In this document: piece after piece, positions 9,856-18,451 of the stretch
Layout of the letters: each line of letters starts with the position of its first letter
Position numbering within the stretch: the stretch's first letter is position 1
Assembly (NCBI RefSeq): GCF_009768975.1
Contig: NZ_CP035733.1
Span: 248,001-312,000 of the forward strand
Length of the DNA stretch: 64,000 nucleotides
Direction: 5' to 3'
Source of the DNA: Sphingorhabdus lacus
GTDB lineage: Bacteria > Pseudomonadota > Alphaproteobacteria > Sphingomonadales > Sphingomonadaceae
Notes under the pieces: generated by a model
What the model saw: only the letters and a program-made list of their open reading frames with translations
Database searches by the model: none
What the model was told of the DNA's origin: nothing
Made by a program: the position numbers and the translations under genes

Positions 9856-10455
9856 ATGAGCGCGCGACAAGTCTTTACCCGCGAGAGCGCCGATATCCGC
9901 AAGGAAGCCTTGATTGCGGCCTGTGCCCATTGTCTTGCGACATTCGGTGCGCAGGGCACATCGGTACGCGCCATCTGTGTTGAGGCTGGCGTGTCACCGG
10001 GCTTGCTGCGGCATTATTTCGACGGCATTGATGCGCTGGTCGCGGCAACCTACCGGGCAACAGGAGCGAGGGTTGCCAAGGCGTTGCATGAAGCGGTCGC
10101 AGCGGTGCCCGCCGATAATCCGCGCAGCCGGCTTCTCGCATTTGTAACCGCGAGTTTTCGCGAGCCCATTGCTGATCCCGAGTTGCTCGCCACATGGATT
10201 GCCTTTTGGAGCCTTTCGCGAACAGATCCCGTGATCGGGCAAATCCATGGCGAGATATATGCGGACAATAGGCGCGATATGGAGCAGTTGATCGCAGCCT
10301 GTCCCGGCGCGCCCGATGATCCGCGCCTGATGGCAGTGGCCTTGACGGCTTTGGTCGATGGACTTTGGCTAGAACTCAGTCTGGGCAATGCGCCCTTCAG
10401 TGTCGATGAGGCAGAGGCGCTTGCGGAAAAGTGGTTGGATAGTTTGCTGGCATAG
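9856..10455 (+). CDS. TetR/AcrR-family regulator, BetI-like
   Basis: 199 residues. The N-terminal helix-turn-helix is TSVRAICVEAGVSPGLLRHYF, and the ligand domain with LLATWIAFWSLSR and LTALVDGLWLELSLG resembles BetI-type C-terminal domains. ATG at 9856 gives the usual TetR length; the frame is open to 9787 but that would cover the palindrome. It probably represses itself and the divergent Rieske/FAD oxidoreductase pair by binding 9831-9850. The inducer is not known; similarity to BetI (choline-responsive) is a hint only. The tryptophan dioxygenase gene follows after 27 bases. Confidence 0.88.
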   Translation: MSARQVFTRESADIRKEALIAACAHCLATFGAQGTSVRAICVEAGVSPGLLRHYFDGIDALVAATYRATGARVAKALHEAVAAVPADNPRSRLLAFVTASFREPIADPELLATWIAFWSLSRTDPVIGQIHGEIYADNRRDMEQLIAACPGAPDDPRLMAVALTALVDGLWLELSLGNAPFSVDEAEALAEKWLDSLLA

Positions 10456-10463
10456 TTTCAAAT

Positions 10464-10479
10464 GCAACGTTAATGTTGC
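10464..10479. repeat. Small inverted repeat before the tryptophan dioxygenase start
   Basis: GCAAC-N6-GTTGC in the 27-base gap between the TetR stop and the dioxygenase ATG. It could be a weak hairpin or a regulator half-site pair; the arms are short, so chance is possible. No clear Shine-Dalgarno sequence is seen in the gap. Confidence 0.35.
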
Positions 10480-10482
10480 GGC

Positions 10483-11277
10483 ATGAGCGATGCCCCCATG
10501 ACCTATGCGCGCTATCTCGCGCTCGACGAATTGCTATCCTGCCAGCATCCCCAGTCGGAACTGGACGATGAGATGCTGTTCATTATCATCCACCAGACCA
10601 AGGAGCTCTGGTTGAAGCAGATGATCCGCGAATTGCAACTCGCGCAGTCGCAAATTCGCAGCGATGCGCTTATTCCAGCTTACAAGGCATTAGCAAGAGT
10701 GAGCCGTATTCAAGCAGTTATGACACTGAGTTGGGATGTTTTGTCGACTATGACGCCGTCCGACTACACGCGTTTCCGGCATGTTCTGGGGCCAAGCTCC
10801 GGTTTTCAATCTGACCAGTTTCGTACCGTCGAATTCATGCTGGGCCTGAAAGACAGCGCGCATTTGAAGTTTCAGGAGGATCGTCCCGAAGCGCGCGCGG
10901 CGATGATGACGGCGCTGACAGAGCCAAGCATTTGGGATGATACCATCATCGCTCTGGCGCGTGCCGGTATTGATGTTCCCTTGGGACAATTATCGCGTGA
11001 TTGGGCGCAGCCCCATGTGTTTTCGCCCGAAGTCGAGGCCGGATTTCTGCAGGTTTATCGCGATACCGAACGCTATTGGGAGCTCTATCAGTTGGCGGAG
11101 AAGCTGGTTGATCTGGACGATGCCATGGCGACCTGGCGGCACAAGCATGTGATAACGGTGGAGCGTATCATCGGTGGAAAGCGCGGTACGGGGGGAACCG
11201 CCGGTGTTAGCTATTTGAGCAGCACTTTGAGCAAGCGCGCCTTTCCCGAATTGTGGTCGCTGCGGACCCAGTTGTGA
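10483..11277 (+). CDS. kynA: Tryptophan 2,3-dioxygenase
   Basis: 264 residues. It opens the indole ring of L-tryptophan to N-formylkynurenine, the first step of the kynurenine pathway, using heme and O2. Family marks: HQTKELWLKQM near the N-terminus, LGPSSGFQSDQFRTVEFMLG for substrate binding, the WRHKHV segment with the proximal heme His, and the glycine-rich GGKRGTGGTAGVSYL loop near the end. The stop overlaps the GTG start of the next gene (GTGA), which fits a tryptophan-degrading operon. No formamidase gene is adjacent. Confidence 0.95.
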   Translation: MSDAPMTYARYLALDELLSCQHPQSELDDEMLFIIIHQTKELWLKQMIRELQLAQSQIRSDALIPAYKALARVSRIQAVMTLSWDVLSTMTPSDYTRFRHVLGPSSGFQSDQFRTVEFMLGLKDSAHLKFQEDRPEARAAMMTALTEPSIWDDTIIALARAGIDVPLGQLSRDWAQPHVFSPEVEAGFLQVYRDTERYWELYQLAEKLVDLDDAMATWRHKHVITVERIIGGKRGTGGTAGVSYLSSTLSKRAFPELWSLRTQL

Positions 11278-12392
11278 GTTTCAAGCATCTCTTCAGCCGA
11301 TCGCTGACCGCTGCGCCCGATCGATTGCACTTTGCCGCACATAGCCATCATCTGTGGCCAGATGCGAGCCATGATGGGCAGATGGCGGCATGGGCGGACG
11401 CCGCCCATATGGCGGATCATAAATGGGGCATCATCATGGGCAGCCTCTGGTCAGAGGCGCAGGGTCATGTTGCTTCGGAGCTGGCCTTGCCCGATCCATC
11501 GACGATCAGTTTTTCCCCGAACACGCATGATTTCCTGGTGCGCATTATTTCCGCCATGGACCGCCCAACGCTGCGCATTTTATCTACGGATGGCGAATTC
11601 CACAGTTTCCGGCGGCAGATGGCGCGCTGGGTTGAGAGCGGGAAAATCGTCTGGAGGCAGGTGCCGCCGGATGCTTTGGCGGCCGAAGCGGCCCGAAACG
11701 AATATGATCTGATTTTCGCAAGCCATGTGCTTTTCAATTCCGGCAATGTTGTGGACTTCGGGCCGTTGGCTGCGCTGGCAAAGCCTGAGGGGCCGTGGGT
11801 TGTTGTAGACGGCTATCACGGCTTCATGGCTATCCCTACCAATTTGGTCCATGTTGCCGACAGGATATTCTATCTGTCGGGCGGGTATAAATATGCCATG
11901 GCGGGCGAGGGGGTCTGTTTTTTGCACGCCCCGACAGGGTTTGCGCCGCGGCCGGAGATAACCGGCTGGTATGCCGAATTTGACGATCTGGCCTTACCGG
12001 CAGGTAGCGTCGGATACGCCCCCGACGGGCGGCGCTTTTTAGGGAGCACTTTCGATCCGTCGGGCCTGTACCGTTTCTGCGCCATCCGTTCGATGCTGGA
12101 GATAGAGGGTCTGAAGACCGAAGTTATTTCCGCCCATGTCACACGGCTGCAACAGCAATTTCTTAGCGCGGTGCACATGCCGGATATGCATCTACTCAAT
12201 CCCATGACGGACCAGCCCCATGCGCGTTTTCTGGCGTTCAAGGGTGCACGGGCGGTGCAATTGCATGCGGAATTGGCACGTCGTCAGGTCGTGACGGATG
12301 TCCGCGGCGATGTCTTGCGGTTTGGATTTGGTCTCTATCAAGACCCGGATGATGTTGACCAATTGACTGAAATATTAAAAACAATAGGCTGA
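11274..12392 (+). CDS. kynU: PLP-dependent class V aminotransferase-fold enzyme, probable kynureninase
   Basis: 372 residues from the GTG at 11274, which overlaps the dioxygenase stop by four bases; an in-frame GTG at 11253 is less likely. The PLP lysine lies in LSGGYKYAMAG, comparable to the SYKYL/GYKYL site of kynureninases, with VVDGYHGF supplying the cofactor-ring Asp and NSGNVVDFGPL before it. It is shorter than ordinary KynU (about 410 residues) and the N-terminal HFAAHSHHLWP is not the classical KynU start. Coupling to kynA argues for cleavage of kynurenine to anthranilate and alanine; the exact reaction is inferred. Confidence 0.68.
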   Translation: MSFKHLFSRSLTAAPDRLHFAAHSHHLWPDASHDGQMAAWADAAHMADHKWGIIMGSLWSEAQGHVASELALPDPSTISFSPNTHDFLVRIISAMDRPTLRILSTDGEFHSFRRQMARWVESGKIVWRQVPPDALAAEAARNEYDLIFASHVLFNSGNVVDFGPLAALAKPEGPWVVVDGYHGFMAIPTNLVHVADRIFYLSGGYKYAMAGEGVCFLHAPTGFAPRPEITGWYAEFDDLALPAGSVGYAPDGRRFLGSTFDPSGLYRFCAIRSMLEIEGLKTEVISAHVTRLQQQFLSAVHMPDMHLLNPMTDQPHARFLAFKGARAVQLHAELARRQVVTDVRGDVLRFGFGLYQDPDDVDQLTEILKTIG

Positions 12393-12410
12393 TAAAAAAA
12401 GGAAATAGGG

Positions 12411-14036
12411 ATGTCATTTTTTATAAACCGTCGTGCGCTTCTCGCAACTGCCGGATTTGGTATCGGCGGTCTGATGCTTCCAGGTGGCGCGGCGATGGCG
12501 CAGGCTTTGCTGGGATTGACCGGCTTCACGCATAATGTGGCGAGCGGTGAACCCGGGCCGGATTCGGTTCTGCTGTGGACGCGCTATGTCAATCCGACGG
12601 GCGGGCCATCCAAGGTGCGGGTCGAAATTTCCGAAAGCCGTGATTTTGCGAAAATAGCGGGCGGTGGTCAGATGGTGACTGGCCCATGGCGTGACCATAC
12701 GGTGAAGATTACCGTCGACAATCTCGCGCCCGGCAAGTGGCATTGGTTCCGCTTCATTGCGCCCGATGGCAGCATGTCGCCGGTTGGCCGCACCAAGACG
12801 CTGCCGGTCGGCAAGGCGAGCAAATTCAATATCGCGATCTTCTCCTGCTCCAACCTCGGCTTTGGCGAATTCAACGCCTATGGCCATGCCGCAGCGCGCG
12901 ACGATATCGACATGGTTCTGCACATGGGCGACTATATCTATGAATATGGACGTGGCGGATATGACGGAGGCGCGAAATTTGCGGCCCGGATATTCCCAGC
13001 GGACGAAATCCTGACGCTGGCAGATTACCGCCTGCGCTATGCGAGCTATCGTTCGGACCCGCAGTTGCAGGCCTTGCATGCTAACTTCCCGGTGATTCCA
13101 AATACCGACGATCATGAAGGCGCCAATGATGCTTGGGAAGGCGGAGCCCAAAATCATACCGCGGATGAAGGTGAATACAGTGTCCGCCGGAATGCCGCGA
13201 TGCAAGTTTGGCGCGAATGGTTGCCGGTGGGTGAACAGCCATGGAAAGAATATCCCATTGGCGATCTTGCAACCTATTTCCGCACCGATACCCGCATGGT
13301 TGCGCGGTCCAAGCCGTTTTCGCATGGCGATCTGGCACGCGCGGCGGATCCCGCCAAGGCGTTTGCGGAATTCCATGATGGCGCATGGCGCGACCCGGCG
13401 ATGACGATGTTCGGGACCGAGCAGGAAAGCTGGCTGTTCAGTGCCATAGCGCGAAACAAGGGCACTTGGGCTGTCCTCGGAACGGGCACAAATATGGGGT
13501 ATAATTTCACGCCGGAAGAGGCGATGAACTGGTTCCCTAAGGACGCACCGGAACGCACCAAGAATTTCGTACGCCAGGGTATCGCAGCGGCAAAGGCCGG
13601 CCTTCCCTATAATCTCGACAATTGGGGTGGTTATCCCGTCGCCCGGTCCCGCGTGCTCGCGGCAGCACAGCGGGCTGATGCGAACTTGGTCGTGGTCACC
13701 GGCGACAGCCACAATGGCTGGGCCTTCGACCTTCCCGAAGGCGGCAAACCGGCGGGCGTTGAATTTGGCGGCCATAGCGTCAGTTCGCCCGGCTTTGAAA
13801 GCGCAACGGTGGGCGTCGATCCGGCGGTCATCGCCCGAAACTTGCAAGAGGCAAGCAAGCAGGAACTGCGCTGGGTAGATACCTCGAACCGCGGCTATAT
13901 GCATTTGTCGCTGACCCCGCAGGCCGCAACGAACGAGTGGGTGTTCATGCAAACCGTCAAGGATGTGTCCTTGGCGACCAAAGCAAGCCACCGCATGAAA
14001 GTGCGGCCCGGCCGTAAGGTACTTGAATTAGCTTAA
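12411..14036 (+). CDS. phoD: PhoD-family alkaline phosphatase/phosphodiesterase
   Basis: 541 residues. The N-terminus has a twin-arginine-like signal (NRRALLATAGFGIGG, cleavage near AMAQA), expected for PhoD, which is exported folded with Fe and Ca. The N-terminal Ig-like domain begins GFTHNVASGEPGPDSVLLWTR. Metal-site motifs are CSNLGFGEFNAY, HMGDYIYEYG, NTDDHEGANDAW and VTGDSHNGWAFD. It should release phosphate from phosphomonoesters or diesters in the periplasm. Start ATG has AAAGGAAATAGGG in front. A strong palindrome follows 32 bases after the stop. Confidence 0.92.
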   Translation: MSFFINRRALLATAGFGIGGLMLPGGAAMAQALLGLTGFTHNVASGEPGPDSVLLWTRYVNPTGGPSKVRVEISESRDFAKIAGGGQMVTGPWRDHTVKITVDNLAPGKWHWFRFIAPDGSMSPVGRTKTLPVGKASKFNIAIFSCSNLGFGEFNAYGHAAARDDIDMVLHMGDYIYEYGRGGYDGGAKFAARIFPADEILTLADYRLRYASYRSDPQLQALHANFPVIPNTDDHEGANDAWEGGAQNHTADEGEYSVRRNAAMQVWREWLPVGEQPWKEYPIGDLATYFRTDTRMVARSKPFSHGDLARAADPAKAFAEFHDGAWRDPAMTMFGTEQESWLFSAIARNKGTWAVLGTGTNMGYNFTPEEAMNWFPKDAPERTKNFVRQGIAAAKAGLPYNLDNWGGYPVARSRVLAAAQRADANLVVVTGDSHNGWAFDLPEGGKPAGVEFGGHSVSSPGFESATVGVDPAVIARNLQEASKQELRWVDTSNRGYMHLSLTPQAATNEWVFMQTVKDVSLATKASHRMKVRPGRKVLELA

Positions 14037-14068
14037 GCGCAAGCTTCACGGCACCCCATCCAAAACAG

Positions 14069-14096
14069 GCTCGTTTAATCGCACGATTAAACGAGC
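14069..14096 (+). terminator. 28-bp palindrome: terminator of phoD or operator of the next gene
   Basis: Two 12-bp perfect arms (GCTCGTTTAATC and its complement) around GCAC. The RNA hairpin is followed by TTGATTTCTT, a weak T-run, so termination after phoD is possible. The AT-rich symmetric core TTTAATC-N4-GATTAAA, 58 bases before the acyl-CoA dehydrogenase start, would equally suit a dimeric repressor. I cannot decide between the two. Confidence 0.55.
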
Positions 14097-14153
14097 TTGA
14101 TTTCTTGCACGGCATCGCGTCAAAGAGAATCAAACAAAAGACGGGAGAGTAAG

Positions 14154-15272
14154 ATGCAGATGGCCGGGCTTGGATATAGCGAAGAGCAAATCGAGTTGCT
14201 GGACGTGGCGACAACATTTTGCCGCGACAAATCCCCCATCGACAAGGTGCGCAAGCTGATGGACAGCGACCTTGGCTATGATGCCGACATCTGGGCGGAA
14301 ATGGCCGCACTGGGTTGGTCCGCGATCGCCATTCCGGAAGCGCATGGCGGGGTTGGCCTTGCCTTGGCAGAAGTTGTTCCGGTCGTGGAGCAAATGGGCC
14401 GCCATCTGATGGCATCGCCGTTCGTGGCCTCTACCCTTGCCGCACAGACGTTGATTGCAGGCGGAACGGAAACGCAGAAGGCAGAATGGCTCCCCAAAAT
14501 CGCAGAGGGCTCCATCGGCACGTTGGCTCTTTATGAAGCCCATGGTGATTGGGATCTCGGCAACATCACCGCCACTGCGCGATCTGATGGTGGAAAACTG
14601 CATCTGTCGGGCGAGAAGCTCTTTGCACTCTGGGCTGACTCTGCCGACTGCATCATTGTTTCCGTCATGCTGGACGGCAAGCCCGCGCTCTTGCTTCTGA
14701 CGCGTGCGCAGGTCGAAGGGCGCTTACGCCGCGAAGCAATCATCGACGAGACCAAGCGCAGCTTCGCGCTATCGCTCGACGGTCTCGAAGTCGAGACATC
14801 GGCTCTGCTGGAGGTAGGCAATTGCGCGCAAACACTAGCGCATATCGAACAGGCGGCAACTTTGTTGCAGAGCGCAGAAATGTGCGGTGGGTCGCAAAGC
14901 GTGATCGATTATACGATCAGCTATCTGCAAACGCGCAAGCAGTTCGGTAAAATCATTGGCGAATATCAGGCGCTGAAGCATCCGACGGTCGATGCCTATG
15001 TCGATTATGAAAAGGCACGCTCGCATCTTTATAGCGCTGCTAGCAGCTTCAGCGATCAGGGCCTGGGCGAAATCGCAGTCCGCATGGCAAAGGCGGCGGC
15101 GGATGGTGTCTACAGTTTTGCCGCCGATCGTGCGATCCAGTTCCACGGCGGTTTCGGGTTCACGCATGATTGCGACGCGGGCTTGCATCGCCGTGCCGCC
15201 ATTTTTCAGGCATCGCAATTTGGCGACGCCGCATGGCAGCGCGCCAAACTGAGTCATCTATTGCTCGGATAA
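14154..15272 (+). CDS. Acyl-CoA dehydrogenase family protein
   Basis: 372 residues, flavoprotein family of alpha,beta-desaturation of acyl-CoA thioesters. Visible marks are the N-terminal helical domain (GWSAIAIPEAHGGVGL), the middle beta-domain and the C-terminal helical domain with YLQTRKQFGKIIGEYQALKHPTVD and AIQFHGGFGFTHDCDAGLHRRA. It is more divergent than the isobutyryl-CoA enzyme further on and resembles members acting on bulky or aromatic side chains; the substrate is unknown. ATG at 14154 has GGGAGAG before it. It stands alone, with a palindrome upstream. Confidence 0.85.
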   Translation: MQMAGLGYSEEQIELLDVATTFCRDKSPIDKVRKLMDSDLGYDADIWAEMAALGWSAIAIPEAHGGVGLALAEVVPVVEQMGRHLMASPFVASTLAAQTLIAGGTETQKAEWLPKIAEGSIGTLALYEAHGDWDLGNITATARSDGGKLHLSGEKLFALWADSADCIIVSVMLDGKPALLLLTRAQVEGRLRREAIIDETKRSFALSLDGLEVETSALLEVGNCAQTLAHIEQAATLLQSAEMCGGSQSVIDYTISYLQTRKQFGKIIGEYQALKHPTVDAYVDYEKARSHLYSAASSFSDQGLGEIAVRMAKAAADGVYSFAADRAIQFHGGFGFTHDCDAGLHRRAAIFQASQFGDAAWQRAKLSHLLLG

Positions 15273-15292
15273 GGGGGGATAATTCCCGCCTT
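15271..15292. terminator. Weak hairpin between convergent genes
   Basis: AAGGGGGGA pairs with TCCCGCCTT (one mismatch) around TAAT, exactly in the gap between the acyl-CoA dehydrogenase and ahpF stops. No T-run of useful length follows on either strand. Confidence 0.3.
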
Positions 15293-16842
15293 TACGACCG
15301 GATGAGATAATCGAATGCGGATAGTGCCGCTTTCGTACCTTCGCCCATGGCGACGATAATCTGCTTGTAAGGCACCGTGGTCACATCCCCTGCGGCAAAA
15401 ACACCGGGCAGATTTGTCGCGCCGTGCGAGTCTATTTCGATTTCTCCACGACCGGACAAGGCGAGGGGGCCTTGCAACCATTCGGTGTTGGGGACCAAAC
15501 CGATCTGCACAAAAATACCTTCCAGATCGACCTGATGAAGCTCTTCAGTCGTCCGGTCCTTATACTGCAGACCCGTCACTTTCTCTCCATCGCCAAGCAC
15601 TTCGGTGGTGAGGGCGGAAGTAATGATGGTGACATTGGGCATACTACGCAGCTTGGCCTGCAGCACAGCGTCGGCGCGTAACTGGGAATCATATTCAATC
15701 AAGGTGACATGCGCGACGATACCGGCGAGATCGATGGCGGCTTCCACACCCGAGTTGCCACCGCCAATGACAGCAGTGCGTTTGCCCTTGTACAGTGGAC
15801 CATCGCAGTGCGGGCAATAGGCAACGCCTTTATTGCGATACAGATCTTCGCCGGGCGCACCCATTTCCCGCCAGCGCGCGCCAGTGGACAAAATGATTGT
15901 CTTGGCTTTCAGGCTGGCACCGCTTGCAAGCTTTACTTCGTGCAATCCGCCTGCTTCGCCCGGTATCAAGGCGCTGGCGGTCTGCAGGTTCATGATATCG
16001 ACCTCATAGTCGCGAACATGCTGTTCCAGTTGCGCCGCGAGTTTCGGGCCTTCGGTGTGTGAAACTGAAATGAAGTTTTCGATGCCCATAGTATCCAGCA
16101 CCTGACCACCGAAACGTTCGGCAACCACACCGGTCCGGATCCCCTTGCGTGCGGCATATATTGCCGCTGCGGCGCCGGCCGGGCCGCCACCTATTACCAG
16201 AACTTCAAAGGGCTCTTTCGCAGCAATCTTCTCGGCAGCACGCGCGACCGTGCCGCTGTCCAGTTTTGCCATGATCTGGGCAAGGTCCATCCGCCCTTGG
16301 CCGAATGGTTCGCCATTCAGATAGACCGCGGGAACAGCCATCACCTTGCGTGTTTCGACCTCTTCGCGGAACAGGGCACCATCGATGGCGACGGGGCGCA
16401 CATTGGGATTGAGCGCCGCCATGATGTTGATGGCCTGCACGACATCCGGGCAATTCTGGCAGGTCAGCGAATAGAAGGTTTCGAAGTGAAATTCGCCTTC
16501 CAGCGCCCGGACAGAATCCAGCAGTTCGGCGTCTTCCTTGGGCGGGTGACCACCCATATGGAGCAGCGCCAATACCAGTGACGTAAATTCATGGCCGAGA
16601 GGTAATCCGGCAAACCGGGTTTCGGCGGTACCATCGGCACGGCGAATGGCAAAAGACGGCACTCGGTCTGCTTGTCCGTCGAAGCGGGCGGTCACAAGAT
16701 CGGATTGCGCTGCCACGTCTTCGACCAGCGAACGCATTTCTGCCGCCTTCGGGCTATCGTCCAGTGTCGCCACCAATTCGACCGGCGTGCGCAGGTTTCC
16801 AAGATAGGTTTTCAACTGGGCTGTTGTTGCGGCATCAAGCAT
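15292..16842 (-). CDS. ahpF: Alkyl hydroperoxide reductase subunit F
   Basis: 516 residues, the usual AhpF length. It takes electrons from NADH through FAD and two disulfides to AhpC. The N-terminal thioredoxin-like tandem domain carries CQNCPD; the FAD domain has [17 protein letters not shown]; the redox pair is [11 protein letters not shown]; the NADH domain has [17 protein letters not shown]; the C-terminal FAD motif is [10 protein letters not shown]. It lies downstream of ahpC in the same direction with a strong hairpin between the two. Confidence 0.96.
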   Translation of the reverse strand: MLDAATTAQLKTYLGNLRTPVELVATLDDSPKAAEMRSLVEDVAAQSDLVTARFDGQADRVPSFAIRRADGTAETRFAGLPLGHEFTSLVLALLHMGGHPPKEDAELLDSVRALEGEFHFETFYSLTCQNCPDVVQAINIMAALNPNVRPVAIDGALFREEVETRKVMAVPAVYLNGEPFGQGRMDLAQIMAKLDSGTVARAAEKIAAKEPFEVLVIGGGPAGAAAAIYAARKGIRTGVVAERFGGQVLDTMGIENFISVSHTEGPKLAAQLEQHVRDYEVDIMNLQTASALIPGEAGGLHEVKLASGASLKAKTIILSTGARWREMGAPGEDLYRNKGVAYCPHCDGPLYKGKRTAVIGGGNSGVEAAIDLAGIVAHVTLIEYDSQLRADAVLQAKLRSMPNVTIITSALTTEVLGDGEKVTGLQYKDRTTEELHQVDLEGIFVQIGLVPNTEWLQGPLALSGRGEIEIDSHGATNLPGVFAAGDVTTVPYKQIIVAMGEGTKAALSAFDYLIRS

Positions 16843-16917
16843 GGCTGTGTCTCTTCAAAACAAGCGGCATCGTTCCGCAAAAATTGCGGTACGACAAGAA
16901 TGGATTTTTGGGGCAGC

Positions 16918-16943
16918 GCCGCGCCACCCGAAGGCGGCGCGGC
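16918..16943 (-). terminator. Strong ahpC-ahpF intercistronic hairpin (partial terminator or RNA stabiliser)
   Basis: On the minus strand an 11-bp stem (one G-T pair) closed by a TTCG tetraloop: GCCGCGCCGCC, TTCG, GGTGGCGCGGC. It is followed by GCTGCCCCAAAAATCC, without a T-run, so it is likelier to protect the ahpC message or reduce readthrough than to stop all transcription. That would give more AhpC than AhpF. Confidence 0.6.
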
Positions 16944-16959
16944 ATCTGTCACTTACTGG

Positions 16960-17523
16960 TTAGATCTTGCCAACCAGGTCGATGGAAGGTGCAAGGGTTT
17001 CGCTGCCTTCTTCCCACTTGGCGGGGCAAACCTGACCGGGATGTTCGCGCACATAGATGGCTGCCTTGATCTTGCGGACCAGTTCCACGGCATTACGGCC
17101 AACGCCTTCGCAGGTGATTTCGGTAACCTGGATAACGCCGTCCGGATCGACAACAAAGGTCGCACGGTCGGCTAGGCCCTGGCCTTCACGCAGGACGCCG
17201 AAATTGTTGCTGATCACATGATTCTGGTCGCCCAGCATGTGATAGTTGATCTTGCCAATGGCGGGCGAGCTGTCGTGCCATGCCTTGTGGCTGAAATGCG
17301 TGTCGGTAGACACGGCATAGACTTCAACGCCCATGGCTTGCAGGTCGGCATATTGGTCGGCCAAATCTTCAAGTTCGGTGGGGCATACGAAGGTAAAGTC
17401 GGCGGGATAGAAAAAGAATACTGCCCACTTGCCCTTTACGTCCGTGTCGGAAACTTCAACGAACTTGCCTGCCTTATAAGACTGCGCAGTAAACGGCTTA
17501 ATGGTCGAACCTATGATACCCAT
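16960..17523 (-). CDS. ahpC: Alkyl hydroperoxide reductase subunit C (2-Cys peroxiredoxin)
   Basis: 187 residues. The peroxidatic Cys is in [13 protein letters not shown] and the resolving Cys in [11 protein letters not shown] near the C-terminus; the YPADFTF segment completes the active site. It reduces hydrogen peroxide, organic peroxides and peroxynitrite and is re-reduced by AhpF. ATG at 17523 has AAAGGAT before it. Upstream are a good promoter and two palindromes. Confidence 0.97.
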   Translation of the reverse strand: MGIIGSTIKPFTAQSYKAGKFVEVSDTDVKGKWAVFFFYPADFTFVCPTELEDLADQYADLQAMGVEVYAVSTDTHFSHKAWHDSSPAIGKINYHMLGDQNHVISNNFGVLREGQGLADRATFVVDPDGVIQVTEITCEGVGRNAVELVRKIKAAIYVREHPGQVCPAKWEEGSETLAPSIDLVGKI

Positions 17524-17612
17524 ATTCTATCCTTTCGAGTGTGAAGTAATTTCAATGGCAGCCCCAAAGCCGATTGCGCGGCAATCGTCCAGCAACTGTT
17601 TTTGCAAAGAGT

Positions 17613-17629
17613 AATCGATTTGATCGATT
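17613..17629. promoter_or_regulatory. Palindrome in the ahpC leader, possible regulator site
   Basis: AATCGAT-TTG-ATCGATT, perfect 7-bp arms, about 90 bases before the ahpC ATG and downstream of the predicted promoter. AATCGATT-type symmetry could serve a LysR (OxyR-like) or another dimeric regulator. Confidence 0.45.
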
Positions 17630-17645
17630 AAAACCGATTTCGAAG

Positions 17646-17678
17646 ACATATTTTATAAATATGTACGTTCGAAGTCAA
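17646..17678 (-). promoter_or_regulatory. Predicted ahpC promoter with palindrome over the -10 region
   Basis: On the minus strand TTGACT (17673-17678), 17 bases, then TAAAAT (17650-17655) form a good sigma-70-like promoter. The -10 lies inside a perfect inverted repeat, ACATATTT-TAT-AAATATGT (17646-17664), and TTCGAA hexamers lie on both sides. Such a layout suggests a regulator contacting the core promoter. Confidence 0.55.
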
Positions 17679-17709
17679 TTCAAGCTCGCGGGCAGAAATG
17701 TTGGGAAAA

Positions 17710-17786
17710 TGGCGCACCCAAGAGGATTCGAACCTCTGGCCTCTGCCTTCGGAGGGCAGCGCTCTATCCAGCTGAGCTATGGGTGC
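17710..17786 (-). tRNA. tRNA-Arg (anticodon CCG)
   Basis: 77 nt including an encoded CCA. Acceptor arms GCACCCA and TGGGTGC pair. The D-arm has AGCTCAGCTGGATAGAGC, the anticodon arm is CTGCC-CTCCGAA-GGCAG giving anticodon CCG (codon CGG), and the T-arm is AGAGG-TTCGAAT-CCTCT. Confidence 0.97.
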
Positions 17787-17931
17787 GGATGGCGGCCGAG
17801 TAGCAGGGTCCGGCCGTTTTCGCCAAGTGCTTTTTTTAAGACGTGTGGCGGCCGCCTATTGCGATATTCATTCGAAGAGGGAACCCATCGCCTTTCTGAC
17901 CGTTTTTGCGAGACGAAATGAGGTAAGCGAA

Positions 17932-18423
17932 ATGACGGCCAGATTGATATGTGTAGGGGCAAGTTTACTGGGTGTCATGGTGGGCTCTTGTCTGCCGGTC
18001 GCCTCGAAACAGCAAGCTGAAGCCAAAACCGACCCGGTAACGGGCACCGCTTCACCATCCCCAGCAGCGCCCGTAGCAGAGGTGCCGCTTGAAATTGCCA
18101 TCAACCAATTTCCCAGTGGGTATCAGGGGCGGTGGGCAAAAACAGCCTCCGACTGCTCAATCGATCCGGAGCACAGCGAGAATGTCATTTCTCTTCAAGG
18201 GAGGTTGCTGAAATTCCACGAATCGGCGGGAACGATGACAGCCGGTAAACGGATGACCTCCAAAAAGATCCAGGCAGAGTTTGATTTTGTCGGTGAAGGC
18301 GAAAAATGGACCAAAAGCATTGGTTTTGAGATGAGTGAAAACCGCGAAAAACTGACTCGTACGGATGGCGAAAGCGGGGCGACCTATCATTATGTCCGGT
18401 GTCCCAAGCTAATGGCTGGATAA
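17932..18423 (+). CDS. Small lipoprotein of unknown function
   Basis: 163 residues. A short signal sequence ends at a lipobox-like VGSC (Cys20), followed by a Pro/Ala/Thr-rich linker and a compact domain from about residue 60 with SGYQGRWAKTASDCSIDPEHSENVISLQ. The GxWA...DCs pattern and the closing CPK suggest a small beta-rich domain with a disulfide between the two remaining cysteines. ATG at 17932 has AGGTAAG before it. I do not recognise a named family. A hairpin and the valine operon follow at once. Confidence 0.7.
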   Translation: MTARLICVGASLLGVMVGSCLPVASKQQAEAKTDPVTGTASPSPAAPVAEVPLEIAINQFPSGYQGRWAKTASDCSIDPEHSENVISLQGRLLKFHESAGTMTAGKRMTSKKIQAEFDFVGEGEKWTKSIGFEMSENREKLTRTDGESGATYHYVRCPKLMAG

Positions 18424-18432
18424 GTCAAATTC

Positions 18433-18450
18433 GGGGTGCTACGGCGCCCC
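18433..18450 (+). promoter_or_regulatory. Hairpin covering the ribosome-binding region of the isobutyryl-CoA dehydrogenase gene
   Basis: GGGGTGC-TACG-GCGCCCC forms a 7-bp stem (one G-T pair) with a TACG tetraloop and ends one base before the ATG. No Shine-Dalgarno sequence is visible in the 28-base gap, so translation may be coupled to the lipoprotein gene, leaderless, or limited by this structure. Confidence 0.45.
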
Positions 18451-18451
18451 C

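Noticed and set aside
12414-13991. 525-codon open frame on the minus strand opposite phoD
   Set aside because: PhoD motifs are all on the plus strand; the antisense product is unlike any family.
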